36,484 bases of DNA from Acidobacteriota bacterium (GCA_003223255.1 QHYJ01000209.1:1-36484); one strand, 5' to 3'; counted from the stretch's first letter, positions 1 to 9,561 are shown. Notes: generated by a model from the letters alone, not told the origin. Numbers and translations are program-made.

Positions 1-403
1 AGCGGAAGAGTTTGACGGCTACTCCTGTATTTTCTCGACTCGCCCCAGGCCCAAAGTGGAACTGGTACGGCTCTACTTTGACAAGGACGTGGTGGAAAAA
101 GCCTTTCGCTCCCTCAAAGGTGTGGTCAAACTGCAACCCATCCGACACTGGCTGGCGCAGCGCGTCACCGCCCACGTTTTTATCTGCTATCTGGCTTACC
201 TCCTCCTATCGCTCCTCAAATTCCGCCTCCGCCCCCTCGCTCTCTCTCCGCAACAGACGCTGGATGAACTGCACACCATGTACAAGGTCTACCTACGAGA
301 CGCTAAGCACGGTTTCCAAATCTCCCGCGTGGTTACCCTCAGTAAGAAACAGGAGGCCATCCTTAAGACTATCGATCGCAAGCTCCTGAAAGCGGAAAAC
401 TGA
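1..403 (+). pseudogene. IS4/IS1634-type transposase, C-terminal fragment
   Basis: The frame is open from base 2 to the TGA at 401-403, so it enters the window from the left. It carries the IS4-group signature Y-x2-[R/K]-x3-E-x6-K as YFDKDVVEKAFRSLK. E is the third acidic residue of the DDE triad. The text after it (QPIRHWLAQRVTAHVFICYLAYLL) is the usual C-terminal helix region of these enzymes. The first two catalytic Asp residues would lie outside the window, so it cannot be told whether the whole gene is intact. Immediately downstream begins a 5'-truncated amidase, so the element appears to have landed in or next to that gene. I label it a fragment because only about 133 residues are visible. 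The insertion-sequence family is inferred from the motif only. Confidence 0.75.
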
Positions 404-432
404 TGTAGTAAGTACTTTTACTTTGAAATTCA

Positions 433-1475
433 GGTAACACCAACACGCCCGAATTCCTGATGGCCTATGAAACCAGCAATCTCCTCTCCGGGAAAACCAG
501 CAATCCGTGGAATCTCGCATACTCCTCAGGCGGCTCCAGGCGAAGCCGCAGCCATCGCTGCAGGTTGCTCGATGGGCGGCGTCGGCAGTGACGGCGGCGG
601 CTCCATTCGTGTCCCCGCCCATTTTTGCGGCATCTGTGGACTGAAGCCCACGCCCGGCCGCATTCCCGCAACCGGCTACTTCCCTTCGGGCGCCGGCGCT
701 TTTGGTTGGATCGGGGTCGTTGGTGCCTTGGCTCGCACGATCGCCGACGTGCGCGCGCTCTTCGAAGTCATGTCCGGCCCTGATCCCGGCGACGCGCACT
801 CCGCGCCCGTCCCGCTGCGCACTTACCCCGAAAATGATTTGGGCACGCGCATCGGAATTCTGGAAAGTTCTGCTCTCGGCAGCGCCACGGCCGAAACGCG
901 CTCTGCCGTCGACCGCGCCGCAAAACTTCTCAGCGATCGCGGCTTCTCAGTCGAGCCATTCGAATTAAGAGGCCTCGATCGCGCCCTCGACCTTTGGTGG
1001 TTTTTCTTCGGCTCGGTGATCGCCCATCTGCTCAATACCAATCTCGCTGGCCACGAATCCCAACCCAGCCCCATGCTGCGCGAATATCTTTCGATCGCCG
1101 CCCCGCGCGCTCCTCTCTCGGTCGATGAGTTCATCCAGGCTTGCGCGGAGCGCGATCTCCTCCGCAAAAAATCCTCCGCCAGATGGATCGCGTCCGCATT
1201 CTTCTCTCGCCCGTTTCGCCCGCCCCCGCGTTTCGCCACGGCGAGGGAAACTACCAGCCTGGCATCGGCTACCGCGACACCCTGCATTTCTCTCAATGGC
1301 TCAATCTCACCGGTTTCCCTAGCGCTTCCGTCCCCATCACTCTCTCGAAGGAAGGTCTTCCCCTCGGTGGCAAATCATCGGTCGCCCGTTCGAAGACGAA
1401 CTCGTCCTCGCCATCGCCGGAGCCCTCGAGCACTCCCGCGGCCCCTGGCAATCCCCTCCTGCGCTGTACTGCTAA
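433..1475 (+). pseudogene. Amidase-signature enzyme, 5'-truncated and frameshifted
   Basis: An amidase (AS family, Ser-cisSer-Lys hydrolase) can be read across three frames. Frame 1 from 433 gives TNTPEFLMAYETSN...NPWNLAYSSGGS. Frame 2, from about 541, gives GEAAAIAAGCS then GSDGGGSIRVPAHFCGICGLKPTPGR. This holds the nucleophilic Ser of GSxGGSIR. It runs to about 1160. Frame 1 resumes with QMDRVRILLSPVSPAPAF...YRDTLHFSQWLNLTGFPSASVPITLSKEGLPLG. Frame 3 from 1368 gives WQIIGRPFEDELVLAIAGALEH and stops at 1473-1475. The GGSSGG segment that supplies the cis-Ser is damaged by the first shift, and the N-terminal Lys region is missing. The gene begins directly after the transposase scar. Three frame changes plus truncation make a non-functional relic. 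Confidence 0.85.
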
Positions 1476-1525
1476 ACATTTGCACAAAGGGGTTTCTTCT
1501 ATCTTCTACCTTCCTATTCCGCCTT

Positions 1526-2779
1526 CTATTCCGGCTGCCGTGTCAGCTCTGGATTCGGCAGGCGGTTTTCCTCGCGCTTCGCTCGCTCTTTATCCAGTTG
1601 AGCATCCAGCGCCTTTTGCGCCGCCGCAAGTTCCACGCGCGCCTCTTTCTCTCGTCCCAGCTGTGCCAGAACCCTTCCTCGCAAGAAGTGCCCGCCCTGT
1701 ATGTCCGTGTCGAGACGCAGCGCCGCATCAATCATCTTCAGAGCCGGTTCCAGTTTTCCTTGTTTCTGATAGAGTTTCGCGAGCCCTTGATAGGAGCTGG
1801 ACATCCTCGAATCTCTTCGCAACGCCTGTCGAAACGATTTTTCCGCATCTTCATCCCTCTGCATCCGTGAGTACAGCACGCCAAGCTGTTCGTACGTGTC
1901 GGCCAGATCCGGATCCACGGCAATTTCTTTCTGAAATTCCGCTTCCGCTCCTTCGTTGTCCGCCGAGCGCATGTACGCGATTCCAAGATTCAGATGGATG
2001 AACGGCAATCGCGGATTCATTTCCAGGGCGCGTTCCAATTCCGCGGTCGCTTGGGGAACTTCATCTCTCTTCAGATACGCCTTACCCAGAATGAGGTGGA
2101 ATTCCGGCGTTCCTCCGCCCACTGCGATCATTTGCTTCAAGATTTTTTCGTCGAGTTCCTTTTTTTTCGATTCCACCGCCGCAATGTCCATCAAATAAAG
2201 GTACAGCACGTCACTGGACCTGCTGGACCAAAGCGGTTGGAGGATCTTAATTCCCTCGTCGTAGTGTTTGGTGAATACCTGGCACATTCCCAGAAGGTAA
2301 CGCGCCTGCTCCGACTCCGGCTGCTCGCGAAGAAACGATGCGAGAGGAGCAATCGCGGCAGCATAATTTCCGCGCCGGTATTCCACGAGCCCGATGTTCA
2401 ACCGGATTCCCGCCATCTTTGGTTCCAGCGTTTCTGCTTTTCGCAAAAGCGTAATCGCCTTGTCCCACTCTTTGCGGCGCATCGCGATAACGCCAAGATT
2501 CGAATACGCGGCTCCGGAGCGCGGGTCGAGCGCAACCACTCGCCGAAACGCCGCTCCCGCGACTTCAAGGTCGCCTCTCTGCAGCGCCTCCTGCCCCTTG
2601 GCAAACCACGTTTGAGGACTCGAGCCGTTGGCCACCGCGTCCTGTGTGGACGTGGATTGCGGAAGCCCTGGCTCCGCTCCCCCGCGGGTCCATCCGAGAG
2701 CAAAAGGTCCCAAGGCACCAGAAGCACTCAGGACCGTCAGCCAAGCGATACCAAAGCGCGCGAATACTCTCATCGGCAT
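1526..2779 (-). CDS. Secreted TPR-repeat protein
   Basis: This is a protein of about 417 residues if it starts at the ATG at 2779 (MPMRVFARFGIAWLTVLSASGALGPFAL). That choice places a Sec-type signal peptide at the N-terminus; the open frame extends 38 codons further up to 2893 without a convincing start. About ten tetratricopeptide repeats fill the rest (for example AAYSNLGVIAMRRKEWDKAITLLRKAETLEPK and PFIHLNLGIAYMRSADNEGAEAEFQKEIAVDP). It ends in a charged Lys/Arg/Glu tail. TPR arrays are protein-binding scaffolds; the partner is unknown. No strong Shine-Dalgarno sequence is visible. It diverges from the TonB-dependent receptor across roughly 420 bases. The function is not assignable beyond periplasmic TPR scaffold. 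Confidence 0.8.
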   Translation of the reverse strand: MPMRVFARFGIAWLTVLSASGALGPFALGWTRGGAEPGLPQSTSTQDAVANGSSPQTWFAKGQEALQRGDLEVAGAAFRRVVALDPRSGAAYSNLGVIAMRRKEWDKAITLLRKAETLEPKMAGIRLNIGLVEYRRGNYAAAIAPLASFLREQPESEQARYLLGMCQVFTKHYDEGIKILQPLWSSRSSDVLYLYLMDIAAVESKKKELDEKILKQMIAVGGGTPEFHLILGKAYLKRDEVPQATAELERALEMNPRLPFIHLNLGIAYMRSADNEGAEAEFQKEIAVDPDLADTYEQLGVLYSRMQRDEDAEKSFRQALRRDSRMSSSYQGLAKLYQKQGKLEPALKMIDAALRLDTDIQGGHFLRGRVLAQLGREKEARVELAAAQKALDAQLDKERAKREENRLPNPELTRQPE

Positions 2780-2960
2780 GTAGTTTCTGGCAGCGTCTCC
2801 GAAATTACAAGAAGTCTGGCTCAGCGAGCTATTCCCTTTCAGATTCGACTCCCGCCTCGGCACACGAAGAGGTTGCCGGCTGCTGCCTTGCATATTGAGC
2901 GTTCCAAGGGGCCGCCCCTGGCCAATTGGGCCGCTGGCACTCGCCCCTGCCGTATTCCAC

Positions 2961-2988
2961 TTTTGACCTTGAACTTTTGACTTGACAC
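2961..2988 (+). repeat. Two imperfect 14-base tandem units before the receptor promoter
   Basis: TTTTGACCTTGAAC (2961-2974) is followed directly by TTTTGACTTGACAC (2975-2988). The second copy runs into the -35 box of the promoter. A binding site for a regulator is possible; this is inference from position only. Confidence 0.4.
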
Positions 2989-3010
2989 ACGTCTTTCAAA
3001 GCAGTATTAA
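2982..3010 (+). promoter_or_regulatory. Sigma-70-like promoter of the TonB-dependent receptor
   Basis: TTGACA at 2982-2987 and TATTAA at 3005-3010 are separated by exactly 17 bases. This is near-consensus for a housekeeping promoter. Transcription would begin near 3017 and give a 5' leader of about 180 bases before the GTG at 3198. TATTAA and TTAATA (3005-3010 and 3017-3022) form an inverted repeat over the -10 and start region, a typical repressor position. Confidence 0.65.
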
Positions 3011-3197
3011 CTCGTTTTAATAAGCGGCTCCGGTGCAGTTTAGCTATGCCTGTCGAGTGGTGGGGGGCTGTCTCAGTGAGGGGTATTCTTCGATCTGACG
3101 GTCTTGGCGCAAAGTTCATTATCTACTCGAAGTGTGCCCGCACTTTCCACGCGTTCTCTTCGTCACCCCAATTTCCATTTTTTTTGGAGGTTTTACC

Positions 3198-6100
3198 GTG
3201 ACGGAAAACTTTAGCTTTAATCGTTTGCATCAAAGAATCAATAGCGTTGGAGTTGCGCGCTTGGGGCCCTGCCTCTTGCTGGCACTGCTTCTCCTTCCTC
3301 TCGCCTCGCGCGCACAGGACACCGGCTACATCAGCGGCACCGTCGTGGACAAATCCGGCTCGGCCGTGGTCGGCGCAGAAGTTGTCATTGCTAACGCTTC
3401 CGGCAGCTTTACACGCACAACCAGCACCAATACCGACGGCGCGTACGTGATCGCCGGCTTGCCCGGTGGTACTTATAACCTCGCCATAACTGCAAAAGGG
3501 TTCCAGAAGTATTCTGCCCGCGGCGTTGTCTTGGATGTCGCCCAAAAATCACGCGTTGACGTCCAACTCACCGTCGGCGCTGTCACCGAGACCGTTGAAG
3601 TGACCGGCGAAGCTGTGGCCCAAGTGGAAACCACATCCTCTGATCTGAGCAGCACTATCACCGGCAAACAGATCGACAACCTCGTCATGAACGGTCGCAA
3701 TTTCACTCAACTTGTCAATATCGCCCCTGGTGTGGTCAACCAGACTGGTCAGGATGAAGGCAGAGTCGGCGTCTACGGTAACGTCAGCTATAGCATGAAC
3801 GGCGGCCGCACCGAATACAACAACTGGGAACTCGATGGCGGCGACAACATGGATAACGGCAGCAATTCCACGTTGAACGTTTATCCGAACCCCGAAGCCA
3901 TTGCCGAATTCAAAGTTCTCACGTCCAATTACGGCGCACAGTACGGTCGCAACGGCTCCGGCACTGTCGAAGTCGAAACCAAATCCGGCGGCACTACCTT
4001 CCACGGCAGCGCGTTCGAATATCTCCGCAACGAATTCTTCAATGCCAAGGACTGGCGAGATGGCGCTGATCCGGCCTCCAAGAAACCCCCGTACAAAAAG
4101 CATGATTTTGGCTACACCATCAGCGGGCCCGTATTTATTCCCGACCACTACAACGCCGATAAGAAAAAGACTTTCTTCTTCTTTTCCGAGGAATGGCGCC
4201 GGAATAAAATCCCTAACACCACAGACGTTGTTAATGTCCCCTCAGATGCGGAGCGCACGGGAGATTTTTCCGACGTGTGTCCCGGGGCCGATTGTCCCAG
4301 CGTTGGAGCTACAGTCCCAATAAACCCGGCGGGCCAAGCACTCCTGTCGTTAATCCCAACGGCCACACCGGGTTTGCTCAAAGGCGGCTTTCCGGCTGTC
4401 GTGCAAACAGTATCCCTCCCCGAAACCTGGCGCGAAGAACTCGTTCGAATCGATAACAACTTCACTGACAATTATCGGCTCACTTTTCGATACATTCACG
4501 ATTCTTGGCAGACACAAACCGAAAATCCCCTCTGGGGCAACGGCACCAACTTTAACAACATTAACACCGAGTTCGCCGGTCCAGGCACCAGCTTTGTGGC
4601 TCGCTTGAACGCAAATATTTCACCGACGTTGCTCAACGAATTTGTCGCCAGCTACACTGCCGATCACATTTTCCTTACCGCCCTCCATAATCCTCCTCCT
4701 CCTTCCGGTTTCGCCATGGGTGCGTTGTTTAACAATGGATTTGGCGGAAAGCTCCCTGCGATTTCCTTAGGCACCAACCCCGAGTACGGTGTCGACAGCA
4801 GCCTAACGGCCGATACGGGTTACTTCCCGTGGAACAACGCCAATCCCGTTTACACTTATCGCGACAACATGACCAAAATCCATGGCACCCACACGTTTAC
4901 GTTTGGGATTTACACCGCGTTCGCCCAAAAGAACGAGGAAAACAGCCCCTACGTCCAGGGAATTCTGACTTTCGATTCCAGCAATTCGACGGTGAGTTCC
5001 GGAAATGCTTTCGCCGACCTTCTCATGGGGAATATTGCAAGCTACCAACAGTGGAATCTCACGGCTAAGTATTACAACCGCTACAGGCTTGTGGAACCCT
5101 ATTTCCAAGACGACTGGCGTGCCACGAAACGACTTACCTTCAATCTAGGTCTCCGACTCAGTCTCTTCGGGACCTACCGCGAACGTTACCGCCGTGCTTT
5201 CAATTTCGAGCCAACGGCGTTCGTCTCCGCCAACACTCCGGTCTTGCAGGGCGACGGATCTCTAACACCGGGAGTTGGAAACGCCTTGAACGGCGTCATT
5301 CAGTGTGGAGGACCGGGAGGAACTGTGACCCTTCCCGGTTTTGGGTCCGCCAACGTCGGCTCTTCTTCGAACGCTGGGTGCCTCAAGGGGCATCTGTTCA
5401 ACCCCGCCCCGCGTTTCGGCTTTGCTTTCGACCCCAAGGGTGACGGGAAGATGGCCATCCGCGGCGGCTACGGCATGTTCTTCGAACATACCAACGGAAA
5501 TGAGGGCAACACCGAGTCCCTCGAAGGCTCAGCACCGTATGCGCTTAACGCTACCCAAGTTAATATCGCTGGCGGAGTCGGCAGTTGTCCAGGAGCGTCG
5601 TCTGGTTACTCCTGTATCGGCGGCACCGGCGCGGTAATCCCGGTATTTCCCCTCTCGGTCAATTCCATCCCAAGCAAGGCCATTTGGCCCTACGTCCAGC
5701 AATGGCACCTCGATGTGGAAAAAGAACTACAGTCGCATATCGTGGTTACCGCCTCCTATGTCGGCAGCAAGGGTACGCACCTTACACAGCAGCGAAACTT
5801 TAACCAGCTTCTCCCTGTAACTTCGAACAATCCTTTTGCACCTGGGCAGCCAATAACCTCAGCCGATTGCACCAGTTTGTCCTCCAACACCCTCGCGAAC
5901 GGCAAGCCTGTTAGCGGTCAGGCCGCTACCGATCTGGGCGTTGCTTGCGGCAATGACGCCAATCCATCACGTCCATTCCTCGGGTATTCGGACATTACCA
6001 AACTGGAGGATCAAGCGAACTCCATTTACCACGCGCTTCAAGCTACAGCGCGGCGCACCGTGGGCGACCTCACTCTAAGCCTCGCGTACACCTACAGCCA

Positions 6101-6809
6101 TTCTATTGACAATTCGTCAGATCGCTTCGACGGTGCCTTCGTAAATTCTTACAACGTCGCTACTAATCGGGGCAACTCCAATTTTGATCAGCGTCATACG
6201 TTGGCCATCAGCTATGTTTATGCGCTGCCGCTCTACCAGGGATCAGGCCTCGCACACACTATGCTTGGTGGATGGCAGATTTCAGGCATCACCGTCGCCC
6301 AAACCGGCCAGCCGTTCAGCGTTACGAACGGCACAGACTTTGGCGATAACGCTGGTGTGGCCAATGGCGTGGGAACAGGCTCCCGTCCTGATCTGGTTGG
6401 CAACCCTCATTCCGGTGTTACGCAGTCCAACATTCCCGGAATTCGAGGCCCGCTTCTCTATAACCCGGGAGCATTCGCCCTGCCCACGGGACTCACCTTC
6501 GGCGATGTGGGACGCAACACCCTTTACTTGCCTGGCCGCCTGAATTTCGACTTCGGCCTCTTCAAGCGCTTTTCCTTCGGCGAGAATAAAGCAATCGATT
6601 TCCGCTGGGAGAACTTCAACCTTTTCAACCATACGCAATTCAACGAGGTTAGCGGTTCGGGAGCTGGCGGCGGCGTGGCAATGGACTGCACCGGTGGTGC
6701 AAACAACACCGCCGGCGACCCCGGGTGCATCGCAACATCCTCTTTTCTTCATGCCACTAACGCGCATTTCGCGCGGCGCATGCAGTTTGGCTTGCGCTTC
6801 CAGTTCTGA
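3198..6809 (+). CDS. TonB-dependent receptor, Oar-like, with N-terminal carboxypeptidase-regulatory domain
   Basis: This outer-membrane protein of 1203 residues probably imports or binds large carbohydrate-derived ligands. The GTG at 3198 is chosen because GGAGG lies 7 bases upstream and a signal peptide follows (LGPCLLLALLLLPLASRAQ, cut near residue 40). Residues 42-125 form the CarboxypepD_reg-like beta-sandwich (YISGTVVDKSGSAVVGAEVVI...GTYNLAITAKGF). A plug domain follows (about 140-270; VMNGRNFTQLVNIAPGV, NGGRTEYNNWELDGGDNMD). The remainder is a beta-barrel ending in aromatic FGLRFQF, as expected for BAM-dependent insertion. The length and order match acidobacterial Oar-like receptors. 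No TonB box was identified with confidence. It has its own promoter and a strong terminator, so it is probably monocistronic. The ligand is unknown; neighbouring sugar enzymes suggest a glycan or glycoside. Confidence 0.93.
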   Translation: MTENFSFNRLHQRINSVGVARLGPCLLLALLLLPLASRAQDTGYISGTVVDKSGSAVVGAEVVIANASGSFTRTTSTNTDGAYVIAGLPGGTYNLAITAKGFQKYSARGVVLDVAQKSRVDVQLTVGAVTETVEVTGEAVAQVETTSSDLSSTITGKQIDNLVMNGRNFTQLVNIAPGVVNQTGQDEGRVGVYGNVSYSMNGGRTEYNNWELDGGDNMDNGSNSTLNVYPNPEAIAEFKVLTSNYGAQYGRNGSGTVEVETKSGGTTFHGSAFEYLRNEFFNAKDWRDGADPASKKPPYKKHDFGYTISGPVFIPDHYNADKKKTFFFFSEEWRRNKIPNTTDVVNVPSDAERTGDFSDVCPGADCPSVGATVPINPAGQALLSLIPTATPGLLKGGFPAVVQTVSLPETWREELVRIDNNFTDNYRLTFRYIHDSWQTQTENPLWGNGTNFNNINTEFAGPGTSFVARLNANISPTLLNEFVASYTADHIFLTALHNPPPPSGFAMGALFNNGFGGKLPAISLGTNPEYGVDSSLTADTGYFPWNNANPVYTYRDNMTKIHGTHTFTFGIYTAFAQKNEENSPYVQGILTFDSSNSTVSSGNAFADLLMGNIASYQQWNLTAKYYNRYRLVEPYFQDDWRATKRLTFNLGLRLSLFGTYRERYRRAFNFEPTAFVSANTPVLQGDGSLTPGVGNALNGVIQCGGPGGTVTLPGFGSANVGSSSNAGCLKGHLFNPAPRFGFAFDPKGDGKMAIRGGYGMFFEHTNGNEGNTESLEGSAPYALNATQVNIAGGVGSCPGASSGYSCIGGTGAVIPVFPLSVNSIPSKAIWPYVQQWHLDVEKELQSHIVVTASYVGSKGTHLTQQRNFNQLLPVTSNNPFAPGQPITSADCTSLSSNTLANGKPVSGQAATDLGVACGNDANPSRPFLGYSDITKLEDQANSIYHALQATARRTVGDLTLSLAYTYSHSIDNSSDRFDGAFVNSYNVATNRGNSNFDQRHTLAISYVYALPLYQGSGLAHTMLGGWQISGITVAQTGQPFSVTNGTDFGDNAGVANGVGTGSRPDLVGNPHSGVTQSNIPGIRGPLLYNPGAFALPTGLTFGDVGRNTLYLPGRLNFDFGLFKRFSFGENKAIDFRWENFNLFNHTQFNEVSGSGAGGGVAMDCTGGANNTAGDPGCIATSSFLHATNAHFARRMQFGLRFQF

Positions 6810-6823
6810 CGCCCCTAATCCCG

Positions 6824-6859
6824 AAAGGGCGGTCCGGCTCAGTCGGACCGCCCTTTTTC
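6824..6859 (+). terminator. Rho-independent terminator after the receptor gene
   Basis: AAAGGGCGGTCCG (6824-6836) pairs perfectly with its reverse complement beginning at 6844, across a 7-base loop. The U-rich tail is TTTTT. It sits 15 bases after the receptor stop codon. Confidence 0.92.
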
Positions 6860-6898
6860 TGCCGAGCCCCTGTTCCCTTTCCCTCTCGAAGAGGTAAA

Positions 6899-7840
6899 AT
6901 GCAGCGCATGAATCGACGCACATTTATCGGCAGTTCGCTTGCCGCAACTCTTTCCGCCGCTGTCAAACCCGCCTGGGCCGCGGTTCCTCTTAAACCAATG
7001 TTTGCCAAAGCAGATCCTGAAAACCCAACACACCAAATCGATCGCGTCGGCCTCCAGCTCTACACCGTGCGCGGTACCATGAAAACCGATTTCGAAGGCA
7101 CCATCGCCAAAGTCGCCGCCACCGGCTACAAAGAAGTCGAATTCGCCGGTTATTTCGGCCACTCGCCCAAAGACGTTCGCGCGATTCTCGACAAGAACGG
7201 CTTGGTCTCGCCTTCTTGCCACGTCGACTACAAGGTGGTCGAAAACAAGTGGCCCGAAACGCTGGAGGCCGCAAAAATCGTCGGACACAGCTACATCATT
7301 TGCCCCTGGATCGACGAAAAACAGCGCGCAGATGCTGGCGGATGGAAGCGCGCCGCGGATCTTTTCAATAAGGCCGGCGAAGCCGGCCAGAAAGCCGGCA
7401 TCCAGTTCGGCTACCACAACCACTCGTTCGAATTCCAGCCCTCCAAAACTCTCGGCGGCAAGCTTCCGTACGATTTTCTTCTCGCCGAGACTGATCCCAA
7501 ACTCGTCGCCATGGAAATGGATCTCTGCTGGATCAGCGTCGCCGGAAAAGATCCCATCGCTTATTTCGATCAGTATCCCGGCCGCTTCCCGCTCGTTCAT
7601 GTGAAGGATTGGGTGAAAGACGCCAGCTCCAACAGCGGCTACGAAGGCGCCATGGGCCAAACTGTAAAGTACGGCGGCCACATGGCCGACGTCGGCCAGG
7701 GTTCCATCGACTGGAAAAATCTGTTTGCGCGCGATGGTAAAGCTGGCATCCAACATTATTTCGTCGAAAATGACGATCCGAAATCCGCTTTCGACGACAT
7801 CAAAATCAGCTATGACTATCTCCGCGATTTGCGATTTTAA
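6899..7840 (+). CDS. Tat-exported sugar phosphate isomerase/epimerase-like TIM-barrel protein
   Basis: The 313-residue protein has an N-terminal twin-arginine signal (MNRRTFIGSSLAATLSAA) and an AP-endonuclease-2/xylose-isomerase-like TIM barrel. Visible barrel signatures are VGLQLYTVRG (strand 1), GYKEVEFAGYFG (strand 2), IQFGYHNHSFEF, LVAMEMDLCWISVAG and FPLVHVKDW. The conserved His, Glu and Asp at strand ends fit a divalent-metal site. Export makes a sugar-phosphate substrate unlikely. Relatives include keto-sugar hydratases and lyases and inositol or hydroxypyruvate isomerases. The ATG at 6899 has GAGG four bases upstream. An ATG at 6908, directly before the RR motif, is the alternative. 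It lies after the receptor's terminator and before a Gfo/Idh/MocA gene on the same strand. The exact reaction cannot be read from sequence. Confidence 0.85.
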   Translation: MQRMNRRTFIGSSLAATLSAAVKPAWAAVPLKPMFAKADPENPTHQIDRVGLQLYTVRGTMKTDFEGTIAKVAATGYKEVEFAGYFGHSPKDVRAILDKNGLVSPSCHVDYKVVENKWPETLEAAKIVGHSYIICPWIDEKQRADAGGWKRAADLFNKAGEAGQKAGIQFGYHNHSFEFQPSKTLGGKLPYDFLLAETDPKLVAMEMDLCWISVAGKDPIAYFDQYPGRFPLVHVKDWVKDASSNSGYEGAMGQTVKYGGHMADVGQGSIDWKNLFARDGKAGIQHYFVENDDPKSAFDDIKISYDYLRDLRF

Positions 7841-8170
7841 AGCTTGCGGGAACGACCTGTCGTGCCCACAAAGAGTCTGTGTGATAACTGGGGGGGACGG
7901 ACGTTTAGGTCCGACATCAAGTTCCGCATTATCATTTGGCTTTAGCCCCGGAGGAACTGATTGTGATTTTCTACACACAGCCCTTCAGCGCGGCGCCTCC
8001 GGCTTTTAGTACTGTAAGGGACCCTTCGTGTCATTCCGAGCCTGCCTGCGGTTGGCAGGCGAAGCTCGCTTTTTAGCGCTGCGCATGTTTTTGCGGAGCG
8101 AGGAATCTGGTTTTTCGGTTCGGGTTTGAACTGTAAACTGTCGACCGTCAACTTCTTTGAGGAGCGCACC
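7841..8170. other. Intergenic region between isomerase and oxidoreductase genes
   Basis: No gene is supported here. It holds a short hairpin (CGGAC/GTCCG near 7898-7913) after the isomerase stop and a dispersed-repeat-like unit at about 8028-8113, listed separately. The ribosome-binding site of the next gene is GAGGAG at 8159-8164. Confidence 0.6.
8028..8113 (+). repeat. Interspersed repeat unit of the GTCATTCCGAG...GAGGAATCT type
   Basis: The unit begins GTGTCATTCCGAG and ends GCGGAGCGAGGAATCT. Inside are smaller inverted repeats (GCCTGCC/GGCAGGC and AGCTCGC...GCG-rich arms). Its end motifs resemble two other intergenic units in this window (15128-15165 and 17020-17075, both on the minus strand). 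It is non-coding and shows no transposase. It is probably a mobile or miniature palindromic repeat. Confidence 0.55.
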
Positions 8171-9538
8171 ATGAAAAACAATCTGTCCCGCCGTGAGTTC
8201 CTCCAGCGCAGCGCCGGCGCTACCGGAGCGCTCGCCGCTTCGCCCCGAATTTTTCTCGAGCCCGAGCACATTCCTCTACCTTTGCAATCCACGCCGCCAA
8301 GCGACCGGGTGCGCTTCGGCATCATCGGCATCGGCATGCAGGGGTCGGGGCTGCTAACGAATGCCATCCAGCTTCCGGGCGTCGAGTGCGTCGCCGCGGC
8401 CGATCTGTGGGACGGCCGCCACACGCTCGCGCAGGAAATTGTCGGCAAGAGCATTCCCACCACGCGCCGCTACAAGGAGCTTCTCGACAACAAGGAAATC
8501 GACTGTATCGTCGCCGCCGTCCCCGATCACTGGCACAAGCAGGTCGTCGTTGACGCCGTGAACGCCGGAAAAGACATCTACTGCGAAAAGCCGATGTCGC
8601 ATTCCCCCGCCGACGGCGTGGCTATGGTGGCCGCTGCGCAAAAAACCGGCCGCATCGTGCAAATTGGCTCGCAACGCGTTAGCTCGGTTATCTGCGCCAA
8701 GGCCAAGGAGCTCCTCGCAAACGGCATCATCGGCACGCTCACCTTGGTCGAAGGCTCGCTCGGCCGCAACGATCCCACCGGCGCGTGGGAATATCCCCCG
8801 CCGCCCGATCTCGCTCTCAGCAATTTTGATTGGGACACTTGGCAGGGCGATGCGACGAAGCGGCCCTGGGATCCTGACATGTCCCCCAAATACTTCGCGC
8901 GCTGGCGCTGCTGGAGAGAATACGGGACCGGCCTAGCCGGCGATTTGCTCGTGCACCTCGTCAGCGGGATGAATTTCATGCTGGGCTGGAACGAGCCGCC
9001 GCGGAAAGCCATGGCCCTCGGGAACATCTTGCGTTTCAAGGATGGCCGCAACATGCCGGACGTCCACGCCACGCTCTTTGACTACGGCCCGGATCGCCCG
9101 CCGGTGTACCTGCGCCTGAATCTCGGCTGCGAAACTCCGGAGATTTATCGTTTCCAGGGTTCCAAAGGAATTCTCGAAGTCACGGAATTCACGATTACCT
9201 ATTTCCCGCAATCCGGACAGGACGAAGCGCCCAGCTACTACGCCTACGGCTTTCCACGCGCCATGCGCGAACCCTACTTCAAAAAATGGCATGAAGAGCA
9301 CGACCCCAAACCCGGCAAGGAGCCGGTCACGGAAGGCTACAACTATCGCGGCGCTTCGTGGGACGAAGAGAAACCGCATCTCTGGAAGTTCTTCTCGGCC
9401 GTGAAGTCGCGACAGCCCGTCGTCGAAGACGCTGTGTTTGGCCACAATGCCGCGCTGGCTTGCCACATGGCCAACGAATCCTACTTCCGCAAAGCCGCGG
9501 TCACCTGGGACGCCGCCTCAAACACGATCAAGTCCTAA
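8171..9538 (+). CDS. Tat-exported Gfo/Idh/MocA-family oxidoreductase
   Basis: This is a protein of 455 residues beginning at ATG 8171, with GAGGAG six bases upstream. SRREFLQRSAGATGALAA is a twin-arginine signal peptide. The Rossmann fold starts at GIIGIGMQGSG (residues 50-60). The family motif EKP is at 139-141 (DIYCEKPMSHS), with its Lys as the usual catalytic or cofactor-contact residue. The C-terminal alpha/beta domain follows (SGMNFMLGWNEPPRKAMALGNI...). Family members oxidise or reduce sugar hydroxyls with tightly bound NAD(P). Exported members include the glucose-fructose oxidoreductase type and the glycoside 3-oxidases. It follows a Tat-exported TIM-barrel protein, a pairing seen in keto-glycoside degradation. 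Substrate specificity is not readable. Confidence 0.9.
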   Translation: MKNNLSRREFLQRSAGATGALAASPRIFLEPEHIPLPLQSTPPSDRVRFGIIGIGMQGSGLLTNAIQLPGVECVAAADLWDGRHTLAQEIVGKSIPTTRRYKELLDNKEIDCIVAAVPDHWHKQVVVDAVNAGKDIYCEKPMSHSPADGVAMVAAAQKTGRIVQIGSQRVSSVICAKAKELLANGIIGTLTLVEGSLGRNDPTGAWEYPPPPDLALSNFDWDTWQGDATKRPWDPDMSPKYFARWRCWREYGTGLAGDLLVHLVSGMNFMLGWNEPPRKAMALGNILRFKDGRNMPDVHATLFDYGPDRPPVYLRLNLGCETPEIYRFQGSKGILEVTEFTITYFPQSGQDEAPSYYAYGFPRAMREPYFKKWHEEHDPKPGKEPVTEGYNYRGASWDEEKPHLWKFFSAVKSRQPVVEDAVFGHNAALACHMANESYFRKAAVTWDAASNTIKS

Positions 9539-9561
9539 GGAAGTGCCGTAAGCTCGTTCGT

